DNA of 64,000 nt from Valencia hispanica (GCA_963556495.2 OY747703.1:33777296-33841295); one strand, 5' to 3'; counted from the first letter of the stretch, positions 48,928 to 63,636 are shown. Program-made: numbers and translations. The notes: generated by a model from the letters alone, not told the origin.

Positions 48928-50586
48928 ACCGTATATATTTCTGAAACTTAAAGGAATACCTTATACATTTTTGATACTGCTACATATGACAAAATTGATG
49001 CTTTGAGTGGTTTCATGTTTTCTTCTTAGTTTTTCGTCTTTTTCTTTCTTTGTCCACAACTGTCTTTTTTTTAATAGAATTGCATTGTTTTTTTTGTGTG
49101 TTTTTTTTGTCCGTTTGACGAGGTTCAAATGTCATTTAATTTCTTGCCCTTTAGGACATCTTGGAAAGACACTTGTATCTATTTCTAAATTGTCTTTATC
49201 TTGTAAATAATTTGGATAATTTAGCATTTTGTGCTCGCAATTATTTTTGATTTATTTTAGTTGGTCATCTATAGCTCATCTTTTTTGTCCCTTTCACCTT
49301 TATCCTCATGATATATTATATGAAATATTAGTTTTTATTACTCGTTTGTGTTGAAAAATGTTTTTAATTAACAATTTGTTTTTGTTTTTACATGGGTAAA
49401 GAAAAAAAAATATTTTCATCTTTGCTAAGATATGACAGTAGTGTTAATATATATGTTCCTACATGCACTGAATAGATGTATTAAGATGAATCAGTTTTCT
49501 ACATTTTTTCCACATGTTTGTCACTGTGTTTCATTTTGGTTCCTCTGATTTGTCCACACAAAGATACTATATTTAACAAGTTTACAGTCACTCAGTGGCT
49601 TCCTTTATATTTATGAAACTGTATCATAATAAAGCTGCATATTTTTTGAGTTATTCCTGCCTTTTCCCTACCTGAAAAGGACAGATAAATATCCTCCTGT
49701 CTTTGGAAATATTCTATTTTAAAATCACATAAAATTAGAGCTAATCTTATAAATGTAATTTAAAGCAATAGTACATGATTCAAATGCCCATTCCTTTCAT
49801 CAGATAGAGTAGTCACACTGTGTGTAATATGAAGATAAAATACAATTGAAAAGCATTTAGGCAACTTAGTATTTTTCACGTTTTGTCGGAACCTTTAAGG
49901 TATTTTGGGGAATTTTAGACTCAACGCAGACCTCCGCCCCAGCCTTAAGTCTTTTGCCACCTGTAACATTCTTTCCAATGGTGTTGTCCAGTATTTATCT
50001 GTATCCATCTTCACATCAACTCTGAAAACGTCCTAGTCTCTGGAGAACAATAACATCCATAACATTGGTGGCATGATGTTGCCACCAACCACGTTTCACA
50101 GTGATTGTGTCTTAAATTATTTTGAGCTTACCTTTAATCTCTGTAAAGTTTGTGGTCATGAAATATAAACTTTAAAGAGCCTGAATTTTAAAATTGCTCT
50201 CATCCTCAGGTTTCGTCAGGTAGTTTCTTTTATTGTGAAACATGTTTTGATTAGAGCTGAAACGCTAAACAAAGCAGGATAATAAAAGATAAATTATGTA
50301 ATAGTTTAAAAAAAAGATGAAATAATGATTCTAAAGCCGGCTGTCTAGAGTGTGCAAGGCTGTCTATGTAATCAAAGATAGTAACAGAGGTGCCCTATGT
50401 CTGCCTATTAAATTCAAAATGGTGCAAGGTAATGAGCCATATAAAGCTATAGCATTGTGTGGACATTACTCATTAGTTTTTACAACTCACTTTTCAGAGA
50501 ATTCTATTAAAATATGCAGATAGGAGTAGCACTTGCTATTTATTCAGTGGTGCTGTGTCCTGTTGCGAGTGAATATGTGATAGGAA
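48926..50586. other. Intronic sequence, nothing recognised
   Basis: T-rich intron with no recognised gene or repeat. Confidence 0.4.
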
Positions 50587-50898
50587 TTAAGTAAATGAGT
50601 ACCTAATGATGTTGTCACAGAGCATTTCAATGGTTCTTTCCCCACTTCTACAGTAAATGTGCACTGAAGGTGGAGGCATGAGTTGGGTTGTGGATGGAGG
50701 GAGTTGATTGTCACTCTGTAATTTTCGGTCTGACAACCTTGTAAGTGCTAGAAGCGTAGGTGTGCCAGTGACAAGGAGCTTGCTTTCAGCTGACAGCCCC
50801 ACAATGCCTGTCACCCGATGTTTCCCACCAGTCACATTCACATTATTCAAATCTTTGGAAATGTCAACAGAGCAAACCTCCAACTTTTGGAGCTGCAT
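50587..50898 (-). other. Unrecognised open frame, 103 codons, coding-like composition
   Basis: The minus-strand frame reads MQLQKLEVCSVDISKDLNNV, with GIVGLSAESKLLVTGT further on, and is less biased than neighbouring random frames. The middle vaguely recalls one blade of an NHL or WD-type propeller (xLLVTGxxxLLAL), but I cannot assign a family. No splice sites or partner exons are seen. It could be a remnant of a retrocopied gene or chance. Confidence 0.25.
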
Positions 50899-52174
50899 GC
50901 TTTTATTTCAATTTGAAGCCCCCCAGCAGATCTGTGAGTCTGTTATAGAGCAGCTACATAACTATGGAAAACATAGACCTGCATTTGGACTTTTTTGGAA
51001 GTCAGTTTTTGACTGTAGCATTGGGTTTCGGACAGTGTCACTCCCTGCACACGAACCAGTGTACCATTAAACTGGACGTGGTGCGTATGCTTCAGACATT
51101 GAAGTGAACAACCTTCTGGTGTCTTTTGTCAGTACAGATGTGCTGATTCACAGGCTGTATTATCAGTAGAGTTGATTATATTTTAAAAATCCAAGAGAAC
51201 CCATGAACAGTTTCAGAGTTTAGTAATCTGCTAATAAGGAATCTGCTCTATTGTAAATATGTGATTCCCTCTAATATCCACCCACAGTTTTCAGATAATT
51301 TAACCAAACAGTTATTGAACTCTCATCACAGTCTGCTGCTGGCCCATTTTTAATGGATATGTAGTCAATGGGTGTAATAAGATTTGTATTATCAAAGTAT
51401 TGCCATCCTGGCATGCAAAGGAAAAAGCCGGTGGCAGGAAGTTTATAACAAACAAAAACAATTGCTAAAAATCAAATTAGGAGTCAGGACAGACTATTTC
51501 ACTAAATATGACAAAAAGTTCTGTACATTGTTGATCCAAAGTTCAGTATTAGAACTCGGGTTGCACTTATAAGGATTTAAAGGTTTAAAGCAGAACATTA
51601 GGTGATGTGTACAGTAAAATATGTGTTGATCTCTTTGGTCAACATTGGAATGAAAGCAGCATGCAAGCTTTCTTTAGCTGGTCCAAAGGAAGGTCTGTGA
51701 TGATGCATCAAATAGATTCATTTGCTATTCAGCATGGAAATTCAACTGTGCTTGTGCTTCAAACAGCATTGAGTTTCTTGAAGATTCAAATTAAGAAAAG
51801 TAAGAAAAGAGGTGATGTTTATTAATACAGAGCTTGCTCAAAAAGGAAAGACTGCTGCTTGTTTTCCGGTAACTGCAGTTTAACTGCTTGTTTCTCCCAG
51901 TAATGTTGCACAAACAAGCATGATTACGTTGATATCTTGGGGAACTTGGATAACAGTCTGGCTAATGGTTTACTGTAGACGGGAAGTAGGTTATGTGATA
52001 TCACTAGGAAGCTCTTAGAGTCCTCCTCTTTTTCAACACAGCAGCAACTTCAGAGACTTGTCTCAGAGGATCATGCAGAGATCAATCACATTTCCCTGTG
52101 CCACTCTCTAGAAGTTCAGAGTTTGTCCAATGGATGTCATTCTGTTTGACTGTGGTTGTTTGTGTTTTGTTCAG
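50899..52174. other. End of intron 1
   Basis: No gene or repeat recognised. The last 35 bases before the S1 exon form the T-rich acceptor tract. Confidence 0.45.
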
Positions 52175-52265
52175 GTTCATCTTGGTTTTCAGCTGCCTGG
52201 TTCTTTCTGTGTTCTCAACCATCCCAGCTCATCAGGACTTCTCCTCTAACTGCCTGCTAATTCTG
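52175..52265 (+). CDS. kcnq5: KCNQ (Kv7) potassium channel exon encoding S1, most like KCNQ5
   Basis: This internal exon encodes the S1 transmembrane segment and start of the S1-S2 loop of a Kv7 subunit, a plasma-membrane channel that carries M-type current. The acceptor is a T-rich tract ending TTTTGTTCAG and the donor is GTAGGA. Its 91 bases are one base completing a split codon plus 30 codons, so intron 1 is phase 2 and intron 2 is phase 0. S1 reads VFSCLVLSVFSTIP and the exon ends in NCLLIL. The family uses a 91-bp exon here. The loop (IPAHQDFSSNC) resembles KCNQ5 (IPEHTKLASSC) and KCNQ4 (IQEHQELANEC), and differs from KCNQ2/3. Family membership is very secure. The paralogue (5 rather than 4) is inferred mainly from the next two exons. 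No exon 1 is visible upstream. Confidence 0.95.

Positions 52266-55086
<2,821 letters not shown>

Positions 55087-55168
<82 letters not shown>
55087..55168. repeat. TA dinucleotide microsatellite, about 41 units
   Basis: An uninterrupted TA tract of about 82 bases in intron 3, self-complementary along its whole length. Confidence 0.98.
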
Positions 55169-55169
<1 letters not shown>

Positions 55170-55289
55170 TAACTAAAAGCTTTGCTAAATGAGTCATATA
55201 TATAGTATTTTGTGTTCCAAATAAATCCTGACAAAATAAATACTGTAGAATTGAAAAAGGGACAGTCCCTGGCTTTAACTGTGTTCTCC

Positions 55290-55560
55290 GTTACTGAATC
55301 GCAAATCCCGCTGCAGCGCTGGAGGCCTAGATAGCGAGAATATGCTGCTGTCAGCGCAAAGTTGGGGGAATATTCTGGCATACTATTTCCACATATCTCA
55401 ATATATCAACATAATCCTCTTTGGAAGTATTAAACTAAATAATAAAAACAAGTATTTCTCACTCGCAACCCGCCCGCATTAAAGAAACTACATCCTGGAT
55501 GTAAAAACCTTATACGGGTCACCCGCGGGTACCCGCCCTGTTGCAGGACTCTGAACTGTA
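55290..55560. repeat. Dispersed repeat, copy A (paired with 60270-60530)
   Basis: Shared blocks in the same order as copy B are CCTAGATAGCGAGAATATGC, GCGCAAAGTTGGGGGAATAT, ATTCTGGCATACT, TTAAAGAAACTACATCC and TTGCAGGACTCT. The identity of the element is unknown; the GGGTACCCGCC strings suggest a DNA transposon end. Both copies have the same orientation. Confidence 0.65.
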
Positions 55561-55570
55561 AGAGTTGAAA

Positions 55571-57067
55571 TTTCTCCGGACAGAACTGCAAGGGTTGCAA
55601 AGGGAATGCGTTTTTTATTGTTGCACTATTCTTCTGGGGCGTGTATATATAGCCAGCATTGTTCTATGTGCTATGATGTGGATTTCAATGAAGCCATGCA
55701 AGCCAACAGCCTAATGATGGTTGTCAGTGCCGTTTGTAAAACAAAACACGTAAGCCTATGGCTTTCAACTTTTATTGATGGAATAAAGATGCAATTTTCA
55801 ATACCTGTTTATATACTGCAGTGCATAAACTTGAAACTGATTAATATTTATAGACTATATGAATAATTAATAATAATTGTCCCCAGCCATCTTCAAACCA
55901 CACTTAAGTTTATGGTTATTGTCCCCAGCAACTTTAAAAACAAACTGGCGCCCTTGTGTCAGAGTATCTCAGGTCTGATAAGCTTCTGAAGTTTTAAAAA
56001 GTATCCCAGGGGCATGGTAAGGGTCGGATATGTTTAATCTTTTAATTTCCCTGTATATACAATAATATCTTCCGTTTTAAAATGGGAGGTAAACTCCGAC
56101 AGCATAAAATCAAAGCCGGCGACGTTCATTTTGATGACGTACATGCCTGCCAGCATGGCGCATACGCTCTGAGAGTCACGGGACGTCCAGAGCTCTATAT
56201 AACAACTTTGACTCATTTGATGTAATGTAAGTTGCAATGTCATCAGATAGTTCTGCTGTTGCCACAAAAAAGATTGCACAGAGAGAATGAAACTTTCTCA
56301 TGGCCATGCATTAGCGGTACAGACACTATTGTAAAATGTTTTGTAAAGCGTGATAGTCAGATGCACAAGCAAGGTCCCAGACAGGCAGACAGATTTAAAC
56401 AGACCTGACTCAGCGGAAGCTCACACAGAAACCACACGTAATAAATACATAACATTGAACCCACAGAAGAAAAAGACAACTGCAGCCCTCAAGACCTGTT
56501 ACTTTGTTTCCTTTCGTCCCTGCACTGCTCTGTCTACCATCTCAGAGACCTGCCACGTGAAACTCTTAGCCACAAGATTTTATTTTTTTATGTTTTTTTT
56601 GTGTGAGCTTATCCCTCATATATAACCTACGTTCTAACTCCTGTCCCAATGCTGAACCCAATTTTTTTTAAAGCGAATGCTGACCAAGGTGAGGCTGATA
56701 CTGTAAGCCACAAAAAAGCAGATCCACGGTGAATGCAGGCAGAAGCAGCGTGAAAAATACATGTGTGGGGTTCCTGCAGAGTGTTCCCTGCCCTTTAAGC
56801 CTTACAGAGGAAGACGTGAATGATGGAGCACATGTCTGTGCCTCAGTGAAGGTGCATTTTATAAATAATGGTCATGATGTAGAGAAATAGCAGACAGAAC
56901 TGTTGTTATTAAACTGCAACCTTTATAGGTGTTAAAATAAAACGAACAAAAACACATTAAGTTAGAATGGCTCTTAGTCTTACTATACTATCTACTTGAT
57001 AATTTTGTATTATATCATCACAAATATTTTGATACTTGTATTATAAGATTACAATTGCATGGTTTTT
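55571..57067. other. Intronic sequence, nothing recognised
   Basis: No gene recognised. Two GTCCCCAGC strings at 55880-55930 are the only small repeat noted. Confidence 0.4.
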
Positions 57068-57210
57068 CGCTGCAAGACAGACTGTTTCAGGAGATTCTTC
57101 CTGCCCATAGCCATCATGGTCTACATAAACCTCTTAAAGAGTTAAATAGTATGAGCTGCAACAAAAATTAATTTCTCTCTGGGATCAATAAAGTGTTTTT
57201 GAATTGAATT
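57068..57210 (+). mobile_element. Rex1-like LINE 3'-end fragment
   Basis: TTCTTCCTGCCCATAGCCAT, TCTCTCTGGGATCAATAAAG and a GAATTGAATT end match the 3' end of the longer LINE just downstream (59900-60040). It is a separate short copy in the same orientation. Confidence 0.85.
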
Positions 57211-57479
57211 CATCTGAACAATAGAGTGATTATTTGTTTGTCAACACCGAGATGCCTGCCAAATGGTGTGACACTGAACCTTTACATAACCCTGGTTCCC
57301 ATTGTTCTGATTCACAGGTTATCTTGCAGCTCCAGTGTTGGTTAGCTATATTAGCTAGCTTCCTTTTTAGCCAAGGCTTATCTGATATGAAGTGATTGCT
57401 GCAGATTGTTGCATTTTTAATCATCTGCTAATTCCAATCGTTTCTTCTGATTGCTGGAACTGAAGATGTAATTTGTTTG

Positions 57480-60040
57480 ACTTGATGTCGAGCTCTTGGC
57501 AGTAAGTTTTCGTCCATATTATTTACCAAAAGAGTTCACCAGTGTTATTTTGGCAGTTGTTAACATTCCACCTTCAGACGTTGCCGACAATGCATGTGAT
57601 GTCATCAGTTCCGTTGTTGCTAAGCTACAGACACAGCACCCCAATGCATTTGTGGCAATATCTGGTGATTTTAATCATGCCTCGCTCTCTACTACACTTC
57701 CAACATTTCAACAGTTTGTCAGCTGCTCCAAAAAAGAAAACAGGACCTTGGATTTGTTTTATGCAAATGTAAAGGATGCATACATGTCCAAACCAAGACC
57801 TCCTCTGGGACAATCAGATCACAACCTTGTTTTTCTCTGTTCAGAATATAAACCACTTGTTCAGAGGCAACCTGTTACAAAGAAAACTGTGAGAAAATGG
57901 TCACAGGAAGCTGAAGAAGCCCTGCAGGGTTGTTTTGCAACCACAGACTGGATGACTCTTTGCCAAGAACATGGAGAGGACATTAATGTCATGACTGAGT
58001 GTGTGACTGACTATATAAACTTCTGTGTGGACAACATCATACCCACCAGAACAGTGAGATGCTTCCCTAATAACAAACCTTGGATCACCAGTGACCTGAA
58101 GGAACTGCTAAACAAGAAAAAAAGAGCCTTCAGGGAGAGAGACAGGGAATTACTGAGGAGTATACAGAAGCAACTTAAGGTCAAGATAAGAGACAGCAAA
58201 GAGGCATACAGGAAGAAGCTGGAGAACAAACTACAGAGGAACAATATCCGAGATGTCTGGTCAGGAATGAGAAAGATCACAGGCTTTAAGGATAGGAAGG
58301 ATTGGATAGATGGAAGCCTGGACAGAGCCAATGAACTGAACACATACTTCAACAGGTTCAGTTCAGGAACTAGCTCAGGATCCCCCTGTCCTGTTCCCAG
58401 CCAAACAGACATCCCACTCTCCTCTGACCAACAGCTTTCCTGTTACACCTTGGATGTTTTATCCTTCACCTCAGTCTGGGATTCTTCTGCTTCCACAAGT
58501 TTGACTTCAACCAAGTCAGGAAATGCTGCTACCCCCTTTGCCTCCCCCTCCCACTTGTCTGTCTCCAAAAGTCAGGTGAAGAGGCAGCTGGAGAAACTGA
58601 ACCGGAACAAGGCTGCAGGTCCAGATGGTGTCAGCCCCAGAGTCCTGAAGGCCTGTGCAGAGCAGCTCTGTGGGATTCTGCAGCACCTCTTCAACCTTAG
58701 CCTAACCCTGGAGAAGGTTCCAGTGTTGTGGAAGACATCATGCCTTGTTCCAGTACCAAAGAGAACTCACCCATCAGTCATCAATGACTATAGACCTGTT
58801 GCCCTGACATCCCACATCATGAAGGTCCTGGAGAGACTCCTGTTGGCCCCCCTGAGTAAGCAAACAAGAACGTATCAGGACCCACTGCAGTTTGCTTATC
58901 GCTGTGGAGTTGGAGTTGAAGATGCCATCATCCACCTACTTCAACCAACCCACTGTCATCTGGACAAAGCAGGCAGCACTGTGAGGATCATGTTCTTTGA
59001 TTTATCCATTGCATTTAACACAATTCAGCCTGATTTGCTTTGTCAGAAACTCCTGAAGACACAAGTGGAGCCCTCAGCAATCGCCTGGATCAATGACTAC
59101 CTGACCAACAGACCACAATTTGTGAGACTGAAAAATTGTGTGTCTAACCAGTTGGTCAGCAGTACAGGAGCACCACAAGGGACCGTACTCTCACCATTCC
59201 TTTTCACTCTGTACACCTCAGACTTCCAGTACAAATCAGAGACCTGTCATCTGCAGAAATACTCAGATGACTCTGCAATTGTCTAGTGTATCAGAGATGG
59301 ACAAGAAGCTGAATACAGAGAGCTGGTGGACCGCTTTGTGACATGGTGTGGAAACAATTGTCTCACCTTGAATGTGAACAAAACAAAGGAGATGATTGTA
59401 GATTTCAGAAGAAACAGGGATAAGGCAAACACTGTTTCCATCATTGGAGAAGAAGTGGAGGTGGTTGAGGAGTATAAATACCTCGGAGTTCACCTGGACA
59501 ACAGACTGGACTGGAGGCGCAACAGTGAAACAGTCTACAAGAAGGGACAGAGCAGACTGTACTTCTTGAGGAAGCTTAGGTCCTTCAAGGTTTGCAGCAA
59601 GATGCTGCAGATCTTCTACAAGTCTGTTGTGGAGAGTGTAATCTCTTCAGCCGTCATCTGTTGGGGTAGCAGCAACAGAGCCAGGGCTTTAAAAATGCTA
59701 AACAACCTGATAAAGAAGGCTGGTTCTGTTCTTGGGACAACTGTGGAACATCTGGAGATGATAATGCAAAGAAGGATTCTTCATAAAATAAAATAAAAAT
59801 TAAGGACAACCCTGAGCATCCTCTTCATGAGACTGTCATACAACAACAGAGCGTCTTCAGTCGGAGGCTTCTTCAGGTTCGCTGCAATACAGACCGCTAC
59901 AGGAAATCCTTCCTGCCCACAGCCATCATCATCTACAACAACTCCTTAAAGAATAAATTATTATATGAGCTATACCAACACTTAATTTCCCTCTGGGATC
60001 AATAGAGTATTTTTGAATTTGAATTGTATTTGAATTTGAT
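57480..60040 (+). mobile_element. Rex1-like LINE, 5'-truncated within the endonuclease
   Basis: A non-LTR retrotransposon with partial endonuclease, a complete RT region and a 3' UTR. It ends in the CCCTCTGGGATCAATAGAGT type tail plus GAATTTGAATT repeats. The N-terminal endonuclease half is missing. The coding frame is open almost throughout, so this is among the better-preserved elements in the window. The clade is named from the RYYLP-like endonuclease block and the tail; Rex1/Babar is my best guess. Confidence 0.88.
57481..59796 (+). pseudogene. Rex1-like LINE endonuclease/reverse transcriptase with one nonsense codon
   Basis: The frame starts LDVELLAVSFRPYYLPKEF at the truncation. The rest of the endonuclease has AISGDFNH (GDFN) and LGQSDHNLVF (SDH). 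A basic linker (NKKKRAFRERD, KEAYRKKLENK) leads to the RT with AAGPDGVSPRVLK, NDYRPVALTS, IMFFDLSIAFNTIQ, GAPQGTVLSPFLFTLYTSD and KYSDDSAIV (catalytic YSDD). A TAG at 59284-59286 follows directly. The same frame resumes CIRDGQEAEY, WCGNNCLTLNVNKTKEM and YKYLGVHLD, and continues to 59796. Apart from the nonsense codon I see no frame break. It cannot be autonomous because the endonuclease start is missing. Confidence 0.9.
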
Positions 60041-60269
60041 AGGGGCACATCGATTGAATTCTGTAGAACTTACACGTTTTGTTGTTTTTATCAAAGCAAT
60101 TTGTGCAACCAACAGCATATCAAGACATAATTGTGTTTCTTTCTGCAGACGACATGCGCAGCAGATCAGGGAGTGACCGATAATCCAGGGACTGTGGACA
60201 ATTTTTCGTTTCTGCACAGTGATCTCTGCATCAAATGAATTTCAGTTTTCATAAATTTCAGAAAAATCT

Positions 60270-60530
60270 CTCTGGCAGCGCAGGATGCCTAGATAGCGGG
60301 AACATTCCACTGTCAGCTCAAAGTTGGGGTAATATTCTGGCATGCTCTCTCCACAAACTGTTTAAGACTCCCAAACTCTTTGGGAGTCTTAAACAAACAA
60401 AAATATTAATTAGTTAATTTTTTTACCCGCAGTAAAGAAACTTCCGCCAGACCCTTGGAATATAATTTATATATTTTTCCATCTTTAAACGGATACCCAC
60501 AACATTGCAGGACTCTTAGCCCTGAACATG
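60270..60530. repeat. Dispersed repeat, copy B (paired with 55290-55560)
   Basis: CCTAGATAGCGGGAACATTC, GCTCAAAGTTGGGGTAATAT, ATTCTGGCATGCT, GTAAAGAAACTTCCGCC and TTGCAGGACTCT correspond to copy A. It also holds a short inverted repeat (AAGACTCCCAAACTC / GAGTCTT, 60363-60391). Confidence 0.65.
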
Positions 60531-60540
60531 TTTGCAGCGG

Positions 60541-61120
60541 ACTATGACTCTTTTAAAACATCGACATATCGATTACTAAGAATGCTGCAACATCTTCGCA
60601 GAAAGAAAATATGAATGTATGACAAAGTGGAATGGAGTGATTTAAATAATAGTCTGTTCAAACGCTGATTATGTGGAAATTGTGCTGGGAGCACAAGTGG
60701 ATGTTAGAGCTGGTAAGAAATTCCAAATAAGGTTTTTAAAAGTGGTGGGGACAAAAAAACCCAATCATAAATATTGCTAGGGACATGTCCCCTGCTAAAA
60801 TGATGGCTATGCCCTGACATATACAATTTCCTGATCAATTTTCCCTCATCCTACTCCGGGGCATCGCTTAAAGCATAGAAAAGACTGGAGGAATATAAAT
60901 GGACACAATCGGGGTTTGTTATTGGGATCCAGATCTGGAATCTTCCTGCAAAGGATTGCATTGTTGTCACTGGGAGGGAGACCTGTCCTGATTTTAGTTA
61001 CCATGAGCAATGGGCAGTAGGTAGGTTATGTCTGTGTGCAACATCTTGTGTGTTCATTCATCTCAGAAAATAATTAACGTATTTTTATTTCTAAAGGCAA
61101 TATTGTGAAACAGTGAGCTG
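60541..61120. other. Intronic sequence, nothing recognised
   Basis: No gene or named element recognised. Confidence 0.4.
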
Positions 61121-61333
61121 TCAATTTGCATCACTTAATGATACAAGAGCAGTATCAAGTGAATCACTCTCAAAGAATAAATGAAATGTCTTCATTTTTG
61201 CCTGATCGCTAGCATGTTTCATGGCAACGATCCATCGTTTTCTGTGTTCTGGATCTTTGGTAAGATAGAACGTCCTTCCCTTATCTCGTCCGCTTTCGTT
61301 ATGGCATCCTGGGGCACAACAGGTATTCACCAT
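61121..61333 (-). pseudogene. THAP zinc-finger half-domain fragment
   Basis: From ATG at 61333 the minus strand reads MVNTCCAPGCHNESGRDKG, then FYLTKDPEHRKRWIVAMK, the first half of a THAP DNA-binding domain. It includes the leading Cys residues of the C2CH zinc site and the invariant Pro-x-x-x-x-x-Trp region. The second half (the later Cys and His, and the AVPTIF-type end) is missing. After about residue 41 the frame (SDQAKMKTFHLF...) no longer resembles the domain and stops at 61121. THAP domains occur in host factors and in P-element- and Kolobok-type transposases. No transposase domain is seen nearby, so this is either an orphaned first exon of a transposon or a retained exon with its partner outside view. 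Confidence 0.78.
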
Positions 61334-62034
61334 ATTTACCGTTTCTAAGTTTGGGTTAGCTGCAAATAACAACTGCAGGAGACTGCCTGCCACAAAGGCG
61401 CCTATTCGATTTGAACTGTTGTATGCTGGGAGAAGTGACGTCAACTCAGCATTTGAGTATCATTTATTGTAATAATAAGCTTTTGCTGAGTTGATCTTTT
61501 GAGAGTTGCTCTGGTGAAAATAGTAAAATAAAGCATTCCAACATAAATCCTAGATTAGCCACCCAGGCTCCCTGCTAAGTTTAGGAACCGTATGAGTGAA
61601 TAAGCTGATAATATTGGTTTAATTGCTCAAATATTTTTTATCCATCCGATTTGATGATTGCAAGGTTCCTACATACTCTTGAAAAGTATGGACAAGTTTT
61701 GAATTATTTTTTCTAGTCTGGAATTTGTGCAGATGGGATAACAGTACCAATGTCTGCATTCAGTGTACAATACTATAGCTATTTTGGACAAGTCCAAGTG
61801 TTACTGAATATGTAATAGTATGAGTCTATTTTAGTTGTGATTTGAAAACAGCAGTGGCATGGTCCCACACCAACAACCTAAAGTCAATTTCAGCATTTTT
61901 TAAGCCATTAAAAGATAATATTTTGTACTCAAAAATTTGAAATGTTTTGCATATTTAATAAATAATAAACCTGAGTTTGAAATTATTCAAATGTGTAGGA
62001 CCCCTCGCTTCCCAAGGTGAAAACAATGTAAAAG
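61334..62034. other. Intronic sequence, nothing recognised
   Basis: No gene or repeat recognised between the THAP fragment and the L2 remnant. Confidence 0.4.
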
Positions 62035-63295
62035 TTATGGCACATCCATCCATTGATTTGTCTATGCATTTACTTTGGATGGGTTCAAAGTCACCTGGTG
62101 ACATCGTAATGTAGAGCTGAGTATCATCTGCATAGTTATGGTAGATAATCTTATTGGTTGCTATAATCTGGGCTAGTGGGAGCATGTAGATATTAACTAA
62201 GAGGTGCCCCAGGATGGAGCCCTTGGGCACCCCACATGTGATTTCTGTTCACTCTGATAAAAAGTTTCCTATTGAAACAAAGAAGTCCCTGTTCTTTAGG
62301 TAAGACTCGAACCAGCCAAGTACTGTACCAGAGAGTCCGACCTAGCTCTTCAGACTGAAAAACATCCAAGCTGTTGGTCATTGTTATGAAGCTATTTTAC
62401 TGCTGAAACAGCTTTTTCAATAATTTTACTGATGAATGGAAGACTACAAAATTGTTGTCCAGATTATTCTTTTTTAGCAGTGGTTTAATAACTGATGTTT
62501 TTAAAGCCTGGGGGAAGACAGCTGACAGGAGCGATGAGTTCACTATTTGAATCAGATCAGACCCAATGACAGGGAAAACTTTCTTAAGGAAAGCTTTGGG
62601 TTGGATATCAAGACAGCAAGAGGAAGAGCTTAATTGGTTTATGATTTCTTCAATGTTTTTTTGGTTTAATTCATGAAATTTTGATATTTTTTCTACATTG
62701 GTGTTAGTTGGGTATAACATTGGTTGTCGGCTCGGTGCTGTGGTACAGACCGACCGTCTAATTGTTAGAATCTTTTCAGTGAAAAAACTGGCAAATTCAT
62801 TGCAGGCCCTGGTAGAGTTTAGTTCTGGGGCTACTGTCACTAAAGGATTAGTTAGTCTTTCCACTGTTGCAAACATAATCCGTTCATTATTAATGTTTCT
62901 GTTAATGATTTCAGGGAAGAAAGTTTCCCTAGCATATCTAAAGTTAGCTGATACCTGTTCAGTTTATCTTTGTAGATCTCACAGTGAACCCGGGGGCGAG
63001 TTTTCTGCCATTTTCTCTCGGCTCGTCAACACTCCCTTTTTTCACTACGTACCAGTGGATCATTCATCAATAAAGACTACTTTCACTTTAGTTGGAGCAA
63101 TGGAATCAATGATGTCTGAGATTTTCGCGAGGAAATTACATACCAGCCTTTTTACTGAGTTGGGAGATGAAGAGGATGTGGTGGAAGGGTAAATACGTTT
63201 AAAGGTTTCAACTGAACTGTCTCCTAGAAAATGCTTTTTTACAATTGTCTCACTCAGTTTGAGGAATCTGGAGACATTTTTGCGCTTAAAAGGAA
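62035..63295 (-). mobile_element. Decayed L2-clade LINE, endonuclease-RT linker to YADD
   Basis: Read right to left, 63295-62880 gives broken linker sequence. 62876-62397 gives FATVERLTNPLVTVAPELNS, FASFFTEKI and KTSVIKPLLKKNNLD. 62390-62190 is a shifted RT core ending at a GVPQGS-like site. 62230-62040 gives KGSILGHLLVNIYMLPL, and YHNYADDTQLYITMSPGD with an intact YADD. Homology stops after about 62040, so the 3' part of the element is missing. There are several frame breaks. It lies about 340 bp before the S3-S4 exon. Confidence 0.85.
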
Positions 63296-63636
63296 AAATG
63301 AGGCACTAGCTGGACATAAGCTGTGATCTCATGTTATCCAGACAACTGCACTAAAAGTACAATCACACATGCCACTTTAAACCTACAAAAAAATAACTGT
63401 TTGTGTTAGTGCTGTTTAGAGGGCGGTATAAGATGGGTTCTGACTGTATGCAGATTAATGTAATTTCAACAAAAATTAATTTCAGAGTAAATTTAAGAAC
63501 TTTTGTTGTACCTCTGTTTGTCTTTGGATTTTTTTTTTTTTGACTTTTAGCTGCAACTCCAACTTAATCTGTCTGGAGTTTTAGTTCTAAATAATGATAA
63601 TTTTCTCTTTGTCATGTTTTACCTTCTCTCCTCCAG
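63296..63636. other. End of KCNQ intron 3
   Basis: No repeat recognised apart from a T-run at 63530-63541. It ends with a pyrimidine-rich acceptor (CCTTCTCTCCTCCAG). Confidence 0.7.

Noticed and set aside
1..52174. KCNQ exon 1 within the window
   Set aside because: No frame shows the Kv7 N-terminal block ending in RPRGWAF; absence by eye is not proof, but none was seen.
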